Below are positions 1 to 9,057 of a stretch of DNA of 64,000 bases, piece after piece. The stretch is from CAJUPY01 sp051871275 (GTDB lineage: Bacteria > Bacteroidota > Bacteroidia > Bacteroidales > Muribaculaceae), in NCBI GenBank assembly GCA_051871275.1, contig JBJECR010000116.1, positions 35,333 through 99,332 on the forward strand, written 5' to 3'. Made by a program: the position numbers and the translations under genes. Under the pieces are notes generated by a model that worked only from the letters and a program-made list of their open reading frames with translations, was not told where the DNA came from and ran no database searches. Positions within the stretch are counted from its first letter, which is position 1, and each line of letters begins with the position of its first letter.

Positions 1-1571
1 ACCGTCAGGGGAATGGAAACGTATTTTTCTTCCTCGCGTGCAGTGGTGAAAAGGATGTATGGACAAGTGCGACGCGGCACATAGTGGAGCACGTGCATAC
101 GAGAGAGAAGAAGCAATGCCTGATAAACTTGCTCTTGCGTCATTTTCAGGCGGTTTGCTATAGATGCTTCGCTGATATAGACATAGTCTGCAAACAATCC
201 TGCACACGTTCTGAGCAATGCCATGAGGACGCGATCCGCATCATCTGGCAAATCCAGGGAATACAGGTCCTCACGCGTCATTATCATCATCACTCTTGCC
301 TGAGAGGCGGTATCCTCGTTGTACTCCAAGTAGCCGGACTGAGTGAGAATGGTGAGTGCACGTTGCACGGGTGCTTGCTTGAGATTGTTTATTCGGCAAA
401 ACTCACGGATGTCAAATTCATAAAGGCTCAAATAGCCTGAGCCAACCGCCACATTGAGAAATACGGATACAAGGGTGTAAATGCGGCGAATAAAATCTTT
501 GTCCGTGTAAGACTCCGATATTCTGCGGGAAAGTGTGCTACGGTCGTAATTATTAGTAAGCATCACGGCAAAGGACGGTTTGCCGTCACGTCCTGCACGT
601 CCCGCCTCCTGGTAGTATTCCTCCAGCGAAGAAGGGATATCGTAGTGCAAAACTATTCTCACGTCAGGCTTGTCAATACCCATACCGAAAGCCGTTGTGG
701 CAACAATAATACGTGTTTCACCGCTTTTCCACTTGTTTTGCCGTTCGTTTTTCTCTTCCGGTGAAAGTCCTGCATGGTATGCTTCAGCGGAAATCCCCTC
801 ATTCACAAGTGCTTCCGCCAGTTCTGACGTACGTTTTCTGGAGCGGACATAGACAATACCCGTGCCTTGCACATTATTTAATATGTGGCACATTTGTGCA
901 ATTTTGTCTGTGGTGTTGCGTACGATATAGGAAATGTTTTGTCTCTCGAAACTGAGTGTAAACCGCTGTGCACCCTCTTTGAAGTTCAGTTTGGCACAAA
1001 TATCGTCTGCCACGGCTTTTGTGGCGGAAGCGGTGAGTGCAATCACGGGGGCTTCCGGAAAAAGTTTACGCAACGAACTGATTTTGAGGTAAGAAGGACG
1101 GAAATCATAGCCCCACTGAGAAATGCAGTGAGCCTCGTCAACCACTATCAGCCTCACGTCAAACATACGCATAGTGTATTCCCACGTGGTGGATTGCAAT
1201 TTTTCCGGTGAGACGTAGAGGAGTTTTACTTTTCCGTAGCGACACTTGTCAATAGCAAGGTCCGCCTCACGTTTTGAAAGTCCGGAGTGAATAAAAGTGG
1301 CAGGAATATCTTTTGCACGGAGGTTGTCCACCTGGTCCTTCATAAGCGAAATAAGTGGCGTCACCACCACAGTAATGCCGCCCAAAATAAGTGCCGGAAC
1401 CTGAAAAGTGATGGATTTTCCGCCACCCGTGGGCATAAGTGCAAGAGTGTCACAGCCGGAAAGCACGGAGGATATGATATCTTCCTGCATAGGGCGGAAA
1501 GAATCATATCCCCAGTAGTCTTTAAGTACTTGTAGAGGAGAACAATCTTGTGAGGAGTGTTTTCTCGGCAT
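1..1571 (-). CDS. recQ: RecQ-family ATP-dependent DNA helicase (partial, C-terminus beyond window)
   Basis: Read on the minus strand from an ATG at 1571, this frame stays open to the window edge (523 codons). It is a superfamily 2 DNA helicase that unwinds DNA 3'->5' in recombination and repair. Visible motifs: Walker A PTGGGKS at about residues 47-53, the DEAH box in VDEAHCISQWG, motif III LTASAT, and the motif VI block QEAGRAGRDG. After the helicase core the four-cysteine zinc cluster of classical RecQ is not evident; a winged-helix-like region follows instead, as in the short RecQ paralogues of Bacteroidota. The start codon overlaps the recJ stop (TAATG), so translation is probably coupled to recJ. 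The missing end prevents a statement about an HRDC domain. Confidence 0.93.
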   Translation of the reverse strand, partial: MPRKHSSQDCSPLQVLKDYWGYDSFRPMQEDIISSVLSGCDTLALMPTGGGKSITFQVPALILGGITVVVTPLISLMKDQVDNLRAKDIPATFIHSGLSKREADLAIDKCRYGKVKLLYVSPEKLQSTTWEYTMRMFDVRLIVVDEAHCISQWGYDFRPSYLKISSLRKLFPEAPVIALTASATKAVADDICAKLNFKEGAQRFTLSFERQNISYIVRNTTDKIAQMCHILNNVQGTGIVYVRSRKRTSELAEALVNEGISAEAYHAGLSPEEKNERQNKWKSGETRIIVATTAFGMGIDKPDVRIVLHYDIPSSLEEYYQEAGRAGRDGKPSFAVMLTNNYDRSTLSRRISESYTDKDFIRRIYTLVSVFLNVAVGSGYLSLYEFDIREFCRINNLKQAPVQRALTILTQSGYLEYNEDTASQARVMMIMTREDLYSLDLPDDADRVLMALLRTCAGLFADYVYISEASIANRLKMTQEQVYQALLLLSRMHVLHYVPRRTCPYILFTTAREEEKYVSIPLT

Positions 1572-3295
1572 TATTTCACCCTTATCTCCTTAACAAGCAA
1601 CTGAATGGAATTTACAATGCCGTGATGACGGTTTTCCTCAATAGTGAAGCAGATGTCAAACGGCTTTTGAGAGTGAATATGGTCGAAATACTGCGCACTG
1701 TTAAAGGCAATACCGTTAAACACCTTTCCACAAGTATCGTCAACCAATTCCAGTTTCACATGTTCCAGATTGCGTCCCACAAGTTTACTTGTGCCAAAGT
1801 CTATTACGCCTTTTGTGCAGAACACGGGCTTGTTGTTTCCCGGACCGAAGGGATTAAACTTATGGAGAACGGAGATAAATTCCGGTGTGATGTCCGCAAA
1901 ATTGATGTTTGTGTCTATGTCTATTTGCGGGCGAAGCTGTGAGGGAAGAATGTTTGCAGACACGTATTCCTCAAAACGGCGAGTAAATTCCGGTATATTT
2001 TCTTCCTTGAGCGAAAGACCCACAGCATAGGGGTGTCCGCCAAAGTTTTCCAGCAAATCGCGAGCGGAATCCACAGCCTTGTAAATGTCAAAACCTTGCA
2101 CGGAACGTGAAGAACCTGTTGCAAGACCGTCGGAAAGCGTGAGCACCACGGAGGGCTTGTAATAGAGTTCCGTAAGGCGTGATGCCACGATGCCTATAAT
2201 ACCCTTGTGCCAGTCTTTATTATAAATTACAATAGACTTTTTGTCGGAATCTTTTTCTCCGCGAGATTCAAGGATGGCATTAGCCTCGTCTGTGATACGC
2301 TTGTCAAGTTCTTTGCGGTCCTTGTTGTACTGGTCTATATTCTTGCCTTTTTCGTAAGCCTCTGCAATATCGCGAGACACGAGGAGTTCCACAGCCTCAC
2401 TACCGCTCTGCATACGTCCGGAAGCATTTATTCTGGGACCGATTTTGAAAATCAGGTCGCTCACAGTAATTTCCTTTCCTCCGAGTTGGCAAATCTTGGC
2501 AATTGCACGCAGACCCACGTTTGGATTTGAATTAAGTCTCTTCAATCCATAGTAAGTCATAATTCTGTTTTCGTCTATCATAGGCACTATGTCTGCCGCA
2601 ATGCTGACAGCCACCAGATCCAACATTCCCTCCAGGTCCGTTTGGCTGATGCCGTTACTGATAGAAAACGCTTGCATAAACTTATACCCTACTCCACAGC
2701 CGGAAAGTTCGTGGAAAGGATACGGACTGCCTTCAATTTTAGGATTCAGAATTGCACAAGCTTTTGGGAGTTGCTCGTCAGGCACATGGTGGTCGCAGAT
2801 AATAAAATCAATACCTTTTGAGCGAGCATATTCCACCTCCTCGTTAGCCTTGATACCACAGTCAAGTATTATCACAAGTTTTACTCCTTGCTCGGCAAAT
2901 TCGTCAATAGCACGGAGCGATACGCCATATCCCTCATCATATCTTGTGGGGATATAAAAATCAATGTTGGAATAATAGATACGGAGGTACTTATACACGA
3001 GTGCCACGGCAGTGGTGCCGTCAACATCGTAGTCGCCGAATACCATTATTCTCTCCTTAGACCCCATAGCACGGTTGAGCCTAGTCACGGCTTTATCCAT
3101 GTCGGGCATTAGGAACGGGTCATGCAAATCAGACAAGGAAGGACGGAAAAATTTTTCCGCTTCGCTTATCGTCTTTATCCCACGCTGCACTAATAGCTCA
3201 CCGACGGGCGGACAGGAAGCATAGCGTTCTGCTAACGCCGCCTCCGCTTTTTGCTCTTCTGTAGAAAGGGGTAAATAGTTCCATTTCTTGGTCAT
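1571..3295 (-). CDS. recJ: Single-stranded-DNA-specific exonuclease RecJ
   Basis: 574 aa, the normal length for RecJ, a 5'->3' exonuclease on single-stranded DNA used in recombination and mismatch/base-excision repair. The DHH phosphoesterase motifs are clear: GDYDVDGTTA near residue 87 and CDHHVPD near residue 167, followed by a DHHA1 part with SGRMQSG and GGHPYAVGLSL, and a C-terminal OB-fold-like region. The start at 3295 is an ATG and matches the family N-terminus. recQ follows with a 1-nt overlap, forming a recJ-recQ repair operon. A promoter-like TAATTTTG lies at 3513-3520, which would give a leader of roughly 200 nt. Confidence 0.96.
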   Translation of the reverse strand: MTKKWNYLPLSTEEQKAEAALAERYASCPPVGELLVQRGIKTISEAEKFFRPSLSDLHDPFLMPDMDKAVTRLNRAMGSKERIMVFGDYDVDGTTAVALVYKYLRIYYSNIDFYIPTRYDEGYGVSLRAIDEFAEQGVKLVIILDCGIKANEEVEYARSKGIDFIICDHHVPDEQLPKACAILNPKIEGSPYPFHELSGCGVGYKFMQAFSISNGISQTDLEGMLDLVAVSIAADIVPMIDENRIMTYYGLKRLNSNPNVGLRAIAKICQLGGKEITVSDLIFKIGPRINASGRMQSGSEAVELLVSRDIAEAYEKGKNIDQYNKDRKELDKRITDEANAILESRGEKDSDKKSIVIYNKDWHKGIIGIVASRLTELYYKPSVVLTLSDGLATGSSRSVQGFDIYKAVDSARDLLENFGGHPYAVGLSLKEENIPEFTRRFEEYVSANILPSQLRPQIDIDTNINFADITPEFISVLHKFNPFGPGNNKPVFCTKGVIDFGTSKLVGRNLEHVKLELVDDTCGKVFNGIAFNSAQYFDHIHSQKPFDICFTIEENRHHGIVNSIQLLVKEIRVK

Positions 3296-3512
3296 TTATG
3301 TTGTTTTTTTTTATTATCAAAGGGAGGCACGCACAAATGGTATTAGCAGGCTTTCACCTGTCAGCGTGAGGAGAGGGAAATATGTCATATATATGTTTAC
3401 GCAGTGCTTTAATTATGCTAAAACACTGGTATATAACACTTTATGCGGCATAGGCTTTCCGGTTTATAAGGAGAGACAGAATCAGCCTTTTGCACCGCTA
3501 TTCTTTAATTTG

Positions 3513-3520
3513 CAAAATTA
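3513..3520 (-). promoter_or_regulatory. -7 promoter element of recJ-recQ
   Basis: On the minus strand this reads TAATTTTG, matching the Bacteroidota -7 consensus TAnnTTTG. No clean TTTG -33 box is seen at the expected distance, so the call is moderate. Confidence 0.45.
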
Positions 3521-3592
3521 GCAATTTTTTTTGGCTCTACAGTAATACATTATGCTAAATAATCAAAAAAAATTTCGGACATATATAAAATG

Positions 3593-3627
3593 AAGGCAGG
3601 CCGGGAGAATATTTCCTGACCTGCCTT
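3593..3627 (-). terminator. Rho-independent terminator of the T9SS protein gene
   Basis: AAGGCAGG (3593-3600) pairs perfectly with CCTGCCTT (3620-3627). On the minus strand the hairpin is followed by a T-rich stretch and lies 50 bp after the stop at 3678. The plus strand also ends in TTTTATT, so it may work both ways. Confidence 0.75.
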
Positions 3628-3677
3628 TTATTATGCAAGCAAAAACTATCGTAAGTTTTGCTGATTATTTTGCTGAA

Positions 3678-6062
3678 TTAGCGGGCAATTTTAGCTGTGG
3701 CAATTCCGTTTGCAGTGCGAGCTGTAACAACGTAAATGCCTGTTGTGAGATTGCTGATATTGAGTGAAGAGCCCTGAGCAGCGGCAACAATGCGTCCGCT
3801 CATGTCTGTCACTGTGATAGCAGCATCTTCACTTACACGGATAACGTTTCCGCTTACTGCGATAGCAGCATCACTGTCAGCTTTTACGGATTCCACACCA
3901 CCTGTAACAAGTGAACAGCCATAGAACTGAAGATTGTCAAGTACGAGAGCATCACCCGGCTTGGAAATCATACGGATTTGAATTTGAACTTCCGTTCCTT
4001 TATAACTTCCAAGGTTTACACCACGGTATTGGCGATTTGTGCCTTCAAGTAAAACTTCTGAAAGTTTATCATAAGTTGAGCCCCATGTCGGGTCTTCGTA
4101 GAGAACACGAATCTGATAAGATTCAAAGAAATACGGACTGATAGAACCTGCATTCCAAACAAAGCAAGCATCGTCTGCTTCCACACTTACTGCCGGGAGA
4201 ATACAAGAACGGTCAAGTTCTTCCACTCCGTCAACCCAAGATGAACCTGCAAACATTTTGGTGCCAAAGTATTCGTGTTCACCGATGTTTACGAGACCCC
4301 AACCGGTTTCGCCAAATTCTTCAACAGCACTTGAATTCAGTGTACCTTCATCTTCTACTATATATGTAAATTTTTCAGGAACCACACCGTCTTCAAAGTC
4401 GTATTCAATATCCGGATTGCCAAGAATGCGGAATGTTCTTGATAAAGTGTTGTTATCCGGATTCTTATCACCGTCACAAGCAATAGAGATTTCTACAGTG
4501 TGTTCACCGGGAGCAAGGTCTGCGAGAAGACCATCAATAGAAATTTCTCTTTCTTCCTGTGCTGCAAAATTCACAGTCATTGCAGGTTTGCTTGCGTCAT
4601 CAACCTTTATTGTAACAGAAGTGCTTTGATTTGAAATACCAAGGTTTTTAGCTGTGAAAGTCACTTTCTGCGAAGACTTTATAGGAAGATAGTCTGTAGG
4701 GTTTATCAAAGTGAGAGCGGCAACATCAACGTCTGTGCTTTCAACACGTTCAAAGCTGAGGTCGTCGATAGTAATCCAGTTTTCATCTTTGTCTGAGAAT
4801 GCATAGAAGCCGAAATATACAGTTTGAGCCTTATCAAATTTTATGATATTGATAGATTCCTCGTATGCACTGCGAGCGAAAGGAGCATATTCCACAACCT
4901 TGTTTGTCATAGCTTCCGGATCGCAAGCATTGCCATAATATACAGCAAGTTTTTCCGGGTGACTGTCATCGCCGGAATACCAGAATTTGAGTGCATAATA
5001 TCCCGGTTCAACCTTTATAGGCTCAAGGATAAACCAGTCGTCGGCATTATTGTTTTTATCGTAGTTGTAACCAAGGAAACCGACACCTGTGCGAGCCATA
5101 GAGAACCACATAGAACCCACACCAATTTCCCAGTCACCGTCATCTTCATTGAGGTTGAAAGATTTACATTCGTCAAGGTATTCACCCGGTTCAAAACCAG
5201 TGAAATACGGAACAGTTGCTTCAGCAATGTGGCGTACGGATGTTGATGCCGTGTTATTTGATGCTTCAATATCGTTTGCCACTTCCACTGTAACAGACAC
5301 GTTGTAGAGTTCTCTCGGTGTTGAAAGGTCTGCTTTTGCATTAAATGTGTATTCTTTGCTTTCACCTGCTTTCAACTGTTCATTAACAGTCTCTGTAGCA
5401 ACATTTTCACCATTTACGGCAAACGAGAGAGAGTATGAATCCACATCATCTATACCAACATTTTCAACTTTTACGGTTACCGCTTCTTCTGCAAGATTTT
5501 TTCCTGAAATCGGTGACAAAATTTCAGTAACTGCAAGGTCTGCAATAGAACTTGCATCTTCAATGCTGAAAGAATTGATATACAAACGCCAGCGGTCCGG
5601 CTCGGAAATAGCATGAACGCCAAAACGATATTCTTGTCCCGCATTCAATTCCAATATGGTATAAAAGCCATATAATTTATCTTCCAAGTCTTTGTGCGAA
5701 CCCAACACTGTTGTCATTGAAGCAACGTCTGTGGAAGTACCCAGGCATAATTCCGCTGCTTCCTTGTAATAACTACCTTTGAAACCATAGCGGACAAGAT
5801 AACGTCCACTTGCCGTAGGAACAAAAGCGGGTGATATCAACCAGTCATCAGCTTGATTTGAGGAGTCATAAGAATAATATACACGCAAGCCTTCATCGTT
5901 ATCTGCAGAATATCCCCACGTCTTACCATCATTGTTTGCGTCAACAACAGTCCAGCTTGCAAAACCTTCCTCTGTGTTGAAATCTGCTGTGTAAAAAGCT
6001 TCACCGGCATTCGCAACTGTCGCAACAGCCAATGCCACTAAATAAGTAAAAAATTTCTTCAT
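3678..6062 (-). CDS. Secreted multidomain protein with T9SS C-terminal sorting signal
   Basis: 794 aa. An N-terminal signal peptide (MKKFFTYLVALAVATVANA) is followed by three jelly-roll-like choice-of-anchor/cleaved-adhesin segments, recognised by ADDWLISP and ADDWFILEP (about residues 20-170, 285-440 and 550-715). They alternate with CARDB-like Ig segments (about 175-275 and 445-545). The last 70 residues form a type A T9SS sorting domain ending in TTGIYVVTARTANG...KIAR. Such proteins cross the outer membrane through the type IX system and stay on the surface or are released; ligand and activity are unknown. No catalytic motif is seen. It is a single-gene unit with its own promoter and terminator. 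Confidence 0.85.
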   Translation of the reverse strand: MKKFFTYLVALAVATVANAGEAFYTADFNTEEGFASWTVVDANNDGKTWGYSADNDEGLRVYYSYDSSNQADDWLISPAFVPTASGRYLVRYGFKGSYYKEAAELCLGTSTDVASMTTVLGSHKDLEDKLYGFYTILELNAGQEYRFGVHAISEPDRWRLYINSFSIEDASSIADLAVTEILSPISGKNLAEEAVTVKVENVGIDDVDSYSLSFAVNGENVATETVNEQLKAGESKEYTFNAKADLSTPRELYNVSVTVEVANDIEASNNTASTSVRHIAEATVPYFTGFEPGEYLDECKSFNLNEDDGDWEIGVGSMWFSMARTGVGFLGYNYDKNNNADDWFILEPIKVEPGYYALKFWYSGDDSHPEKLAVYYGNACDPEAMTNKVVEYAPFARSAYEESINIIKFDKAQTVYFGFYAFSDKDENWITIDDLSFERVESTDVDVAALTLINPTDYLPIKSSQKVTFTAKNLGISNQSTSVTIKVDDASKPAMTVNFAAQEEREISIDGLLADLAPGEHTVEISIACDGDKNPDNNTLSRTFRILGNPDIEYDFEDGVVPEKFTYIVEDEGTLNSSAVEEFGETGWGLVNIGEHEYFGTKMFAGSSWVDGVEELDRSCILPAVSVEADDACFVWNAGSISPYFFESYQIRVLYEDPTWGSTYDKLSEVLLEGTNRQYRGVNLGSYKGTEVQIQIRMISKPGDALVLDNLQFYGCSLVTGGVESVKADSDAAIAVSGNVIRVSEDAAITVTDMSGRIVAAAQGSSLNISNLTTGIYVVTARTANGIATAKIAR

Positions 6063-6101
6063 AAGGTTATGATTTTTGTTAATAATAAATTAATTTGGGC
6101 G

Positions 6102-6109
6102 CAAAATTA
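6102..6109 (-). promoter_or_regulatory. -7 promoter element of the T9SS protein gene
   Basis: Minus strand TAATTTTG, 40 bp before the ATG at 6062, matching TAnnTTTG. The -33 partner is not obvious. Confidence 0.5.
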
Positions 6110-6177
6110 GTAAAAATAATTCTTTTTATGCTATTTTTTTGAATTTTACGATGAAATTTGGTTCTTGAAAATTGTCT

Positions 6178-6215
6178 ATTTGAAATTTACTGCAAATTTG
6201 CAGTAAATTTCAAAT
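6178..6215. repeat. 38-bp perfect palindrome between divergent genes
   Basis: ATTTGAAATTTACTGCAAA (6178-6196) is followed with no spacer by its exact reverse complement (6197-6215). Part of the half-site, TTTGCAGTAAA, recurs once at 6393-6403 next to the -7 box of the downstream ATPase gene. It has no T-run typical of a terminator, so a protein operator or a cruciform is more likely. Confidence 0.9.
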
Positions 6216-6245
6216 GGGATTTTGCCTCAGAATTTTTCTTGATGA

Positions 6246-6355
6246 GGAATGAGCGAAAGTGCGGAGAAAACGAGGAAAATGGAATAAGTGGGTGTTTTTA
6301 TGCCATAAAAATCGGAATAAGTGGCTTAAAATGGTATTAAAAAAACGGAATAAGT
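6246..6355 (+). repeat. Repeat array A: GGAATAAGT every 33 bp upstream of a DUF4143 ATPase gene
   Basis: GGAATAAGTGG starts at 6281 and 6314 and GGAATAAGT at 6347, exactly 33 bp apart (about three helical turns); a degenerate GGAATGAGC lies at 6246. The DNA between copies is AT-rich and not conserved. The last copy ends 9 bp before the likely -33 box (6365-6368), so bound protein would sit next to RNA polymerase on one face of the helix. Confidence 0.85.
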
Positions 6356-6364
6356 CATTTTTTT

Positions 6365-6396
6365 CTTGGAAAAATGAGATTTTTAATATAGTTTTG
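6365..6396 (+). promoter_or_regulatory. Promoter of the DUF4143 ATPase gene at 6418
   Basis: CTTG (6365-6368), a 20-bp spacer and TAGTTTTG (6389-6396) fit the TTTG/N19-21/TAnnTTTG pattern. The start codon follows after about 21 bp, giving a short leader. Confidence 0.65.
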
Positions 6397-6417
6397 CAGT
6401 AAAATTAAAGGATAGCT

Positions 6418-7785
6418 ATGCTTGAAAGAAAATTCACTTCATATCTGGAACGTTTCCTCAAAGAAGAGCGAAACAAAATACTCCTTGTGAATGGAGCCAG
6501 ACAAATAGGAAAATCATACCTAATCCGCTACGTAGGCAAGAAAATGTTTACCCATTTCGTGGAGATAAACCTCAAAGAAGATGCGGAAGGCGACAAAGTA
6601 TTTGCCGATGTTCATTCAACAGACGACCTCTATATGCGTTTGAGTAATTACTATTCACAGCCATTAGGAGATAACGAGGACACACTAATATTTCTGGACG
6701 AAATTCAAAGCTATCCGCACCTAATGACTATGCTGAAGTTTCTCAATCAAGAATCACGCTACAGATTTATAGCCAGCGGTTCCCAATTAGGCGTAGCCTT
6801 ACATCAGACACCATCCGTACCAATTGGCAGTGTGACTATTGAGCAAATGTATCCTCTTGATTTTGAGGAGTTTTTATGGGCAACAGGTGTTGGCAAGGAA
6901 TGGATAGAAAATTTGTATGAACATTTTAAGCAAGAAAAGCCGTTAGAGGAAGATACACATAATTTTTTACTGAAACGATTCCAATATTATCTGCTTGTGG
7001 GAGGTATGCCGGAGGCTGTCAATAATTATCTTGCAGACAGAAATATTACTCGTGTCCGACAAACTCATAGAGATATACATAACTTATACAGCATAGACGC
7101 CTCACAATACGATGAGGAACACAAACTGAAAATTCGTAAAATTTACGACCTTGTGCCAAGCAATCTGGAAAATAAGAAAAAACGCATAGTATATAAAAAC
7201 ATTGAGGGCATGAAAGGAAAAACTTTTTCTGACTACGCAGAAGAATTTGAGTACTTGACAAATTCCGGTGTTGCTCTACAGGTATCCGCTATCAGCAATC
7301 CACGTTTTCCTCTTTTGGAATCAGAACAAAAACAATTGGTTAAACTATATCTTAATGACGTGGGCTTGCTGACAAATCTTCTCTACGGATTAAACGTTAA
7401 TGCCGTGCTGCAAGACATTAAAAGTATAAACCTCGGTACGGTGTATGAATCTGTGGTTGCACAAGAACTTGCAGCACACGGTTTCAAACTCCATTATTAC
7501 GACAACAAGAAAAAAGGTGAAGTAGATTTCCTCATTGACGATTATAACACCTTGAATGTACTGCCATTAGAAATCAAATCCGGAAAAGACTACACTCAAC
7601 ATAGTGCACTCACTACATTCTTGGAAACCCCTGATTACTGCATTAATCGAGCTATTGTGTTTTCTAATGAAAGAAACATTTTCACAAAGAAGGGTGTCAC
7701 GTATCTCCCTATTTATTTTTGCATGTTTCTTAGCAACAATTGTGATGAAGAATCCATGATATTGCCGGAACTTCCGCAAATTTAA
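6418..7785 (+). CDS. AAA ATPase with DUF4143 nuclease-like C-terminus (array-associated, A)
   Basis: 455 aa. Walker A GARQIGKS at residues 26-33, Walker B IFLDEIQ with D94/E95, and a sensor-1-like FIASGSQLG near 117 define an AAA_14-type P-loop ATPase. The middle (about 200-330) contains the winged-helix-like part of DUF4143 proteins. The C-terminus has a PD-(D/E)xK-like triad: D370 in EVDFLI and E385-x-K387 in LEIKSGK. Function of this family is not established; nuclease activity is inferred from the motif only. It is a single-gene unit behind repeat array A. It is AT-rich compared with neighbouring housekeeping genes, suggesting acquisition. Array-associated relatives in this window start at 35943 and 54827. 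Confidence 0.85.
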   Translation: MLERKFTSYLERFLKEERNKILLVNGARQIGKSYLIRYVGKKMFTHFVEINLKEDAEGDKVFADVHSTDDLYMRLSNYYSQPLGDNEDTLIFLDEIQSYPHLMTMLKFLNQESRYRFIASGSQLGVALHQTPSVPIGSVTIEQMYPLDFEEFLWATGVGKEWIENLYEHFKQEKPLEEDTHNFLLKRFQYYLLVGGMPEAVNNYLADRNITRVRQTHRDIHNLYSIDASQYDEEHKLKIRKIYDLVPSNLENKKKRIVYKNIEGMKGKTFSDYAEEFEYLTNSGVALQVSAISNPRFPLLESEQKQLVKLYLNDVGLLTNLLYGLNVNAVLQDIKSINLGTVYESVVAQELAAHGFKLHYYDNKKKGEVDFLIDDYNTLNVLPLEIKSGKDYTQHSALTTFLETPDYCINRAIVFSNERNIFTKKGVTYLPIYFCMFLSNNCDEESMILPELPQI

Positions 7786-7791
7786 CAATAC

Positions 7792-7817
7792 AAAATCAGC
7801 ACTAATACTCTGATTTT
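7792..7817 (+). terminator. Weak terminator-like hairpin after ATPase A
   Basis: AAAATCAG (7792-7799) pairs with CTGATTTT (7810-7817), a few bases after the stop codon. There is no strong T-run, so termination is uncertain. Confidence 0.35.
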
Positions 7818-7847
7818 CAAGGAAAAATATGCTTGTTTTTCAAAATT

Positions 7848-7907
7848 AAATAAATTTATTTCAAATAAGTTTATTTCAAATAGATTTATTTCAAATAAAA
7901 TTATTAA
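7848..7907 (+). repeat. Repeat array B: 15-bp tandem repeats upstream of an AAA ATPase gene
   Basis: Three head-to-tail 15-bp units with consensus AAATARRTTTATTTC at 7848-7862, 7863-7877 and 7878-7892, plus a decayed fourth unit to 7907 that runs into the -7 box. Each unit is nearly self-complementary in its TAAATTTA core. Confidence 0.85.
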
Positions 7908-7912
7908 ATTTG
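7905..7912 (+). promoter_or_regulatory. -7 promoter element of the AAA ATPase gene at 7936
   Basis: TAAATTTG fits TAnnTTTG and lies 24 bp before the ATG. The fourth array unit overlaps its first bases, so the repeats occupy the -33 region. Confidence 0.6.
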
Positions 7913-7935
7913 CGGAAAAAAAAAGTATAAACATT

Positions 7936-9057
7936 ATGAAAGTACCATTTGTTTTTGGAAAAATAGCTGACGGCGATGATTTCACGGATCGAAAGGAAGA
8001 TACAAAAAAACTTGTAAATAACTTTCAGGGACTGGTAAACACAATCATCATTTCGCCAAGAAGATGGGGTAAAACATCACTTGTAAACCACGCACTCAAG
8101 CAGCTTAGCGGTGATTCCGAATACCTGATTTGCAAAATAGATATATTCAACTGCAGGTCCGAAGCACAATTCTATCAGACCTACGTAAATGCCATTCTTC
8201 AAGCCTCATACACAAAATTTGACGAATTTAAATTGGCACTAAGAAAATATTTGAGCACTTTCGGACCTAAAATCACTTTATCGGACTTAGGCTCACAATT
8301 TGAACTCGGATTTGGCATAGACTTTTTTGACAAAAACTACTCTTACGATGAAATTTTGGACTTACCTCAAAAAATTGCCGCAGACAAGGATAAAAAATTC
8401 ATCATCTGCATTGATGAATTTCAAAATGTAAGTTCATACGAGGATTCTATTGGTTTTCAGCGTAAACTACGTTCTCACTGGCAAAATCACACCTCCGTAG
8501 GTTATTGCTTGTTCGGCAGCAAACGACACATGCTTTTAGACATTTTCAGTAATTACGAAATGCCTCTGTATAAATTTGGAGACATATTGTTTTTGGACAA
8601 AATAAGTGCTGAAGAATGGACTGAATACATCGTTCAACGCTTTGAAGACTCCGGTAAAGAGATTTCACGCACAACTGCCTGCAAAATAGCGGAATACGTT
8701 GAATGTCACCCTTATTATGTGCAACAATTAGCACAACTCACATGGCTACGAACAGAAAACCATTGTAATGACGAAATTGTGAAAGATGCATTTATATCTC
8801 TTGTAAATCAACTTAGTCTGCTTTTCAGCAATATCATAGACACTCTTACTTTGAGGCAAATTCAGTTCTTAAAAGCAATCGCAAATGGTGTCACTCAATT
8901 CACTTCTTCCGCTACTATAAAAAAGTATAATCTTGGCACATCCGCCAACGTAAAAAATTTGCGTAATTCATTACAAGATAAAGATTTAATAGATATTCTG
9001 CCCAACAAAATTTCTATTCAAGACCCTGTTTTCGCATACTGGATAAAACAGTATTAG
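7936..9057 (+). CDS. AAA family ATPase with C-terminal winged helix (array-associated, B)
   Basis: 373 aa. P-loop SPRRWGKTS at residues 40-48 and Walker B FIICIDEFQ with D160/E161 place it in the archaeal-type ATPase (ATPase_2) group of STAND-like NTPases. Residues about 305-365 form a winged-helix-like domain beginning RQIQFLKAIANG and ending in SIQDPVFAYWIKQY. No nuclease triad is seen, unlike its neighbour A. Its biological role is unknown. It sits behind the 15-bp array B, and its 3' end overlaps the convergent queG by 44 bp, so both must tolerate antisense transcription. AT-rich codon use suggests it is an accessory gene. Confidence 0.82.
   Translation: MKVPFVFGKIADGDDFTDRKEDTKKLVNNFQGLVNTIIISPRRWGKTSLVNHALKQLSGDSEYLICKIDIFNCRSEAQFYQTYVNAILQASYTKFDEFKLALRKYLSTFGPKITLSDLGSQFELGFGIDFFDKNYSYDEILDLPQKIAADKDKKFIICIDEFQNVSSYEDSIGFQRKLRSHWQNHTSVGYCLFGSKRHMLLDIFSNYEMPLYKFGDILFLDKISAEEWTEYIVQRFEDSGKEISRTTACKIAEYVECHPYYVQQLAQLTWLRTENHCNDEIVKDAFISLVNQLSLLFSNIIDTLTLRQIQFLKAIANGVTQFTSSATIKKYNLGTSANVKNLRNSLQDKDLIDILPNKISIQDPVFAYWIKQY

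Larger units (their letters stand above)
3296..3677. other. Non-coding region between recJ and the T9SS protein gene
   Basis: 382 bp without a convincing gene. It holds a terminator hairpin for the upstream-lying minus-strand T9SS gene (3593-3627) and a promoter-like element for recJ (3513-3520). The implied recJ leader contains small hairpins such as CAGG/CCTG near 3350-3365, but I recognise no riboswitch class in it. Confidence 0.6.
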
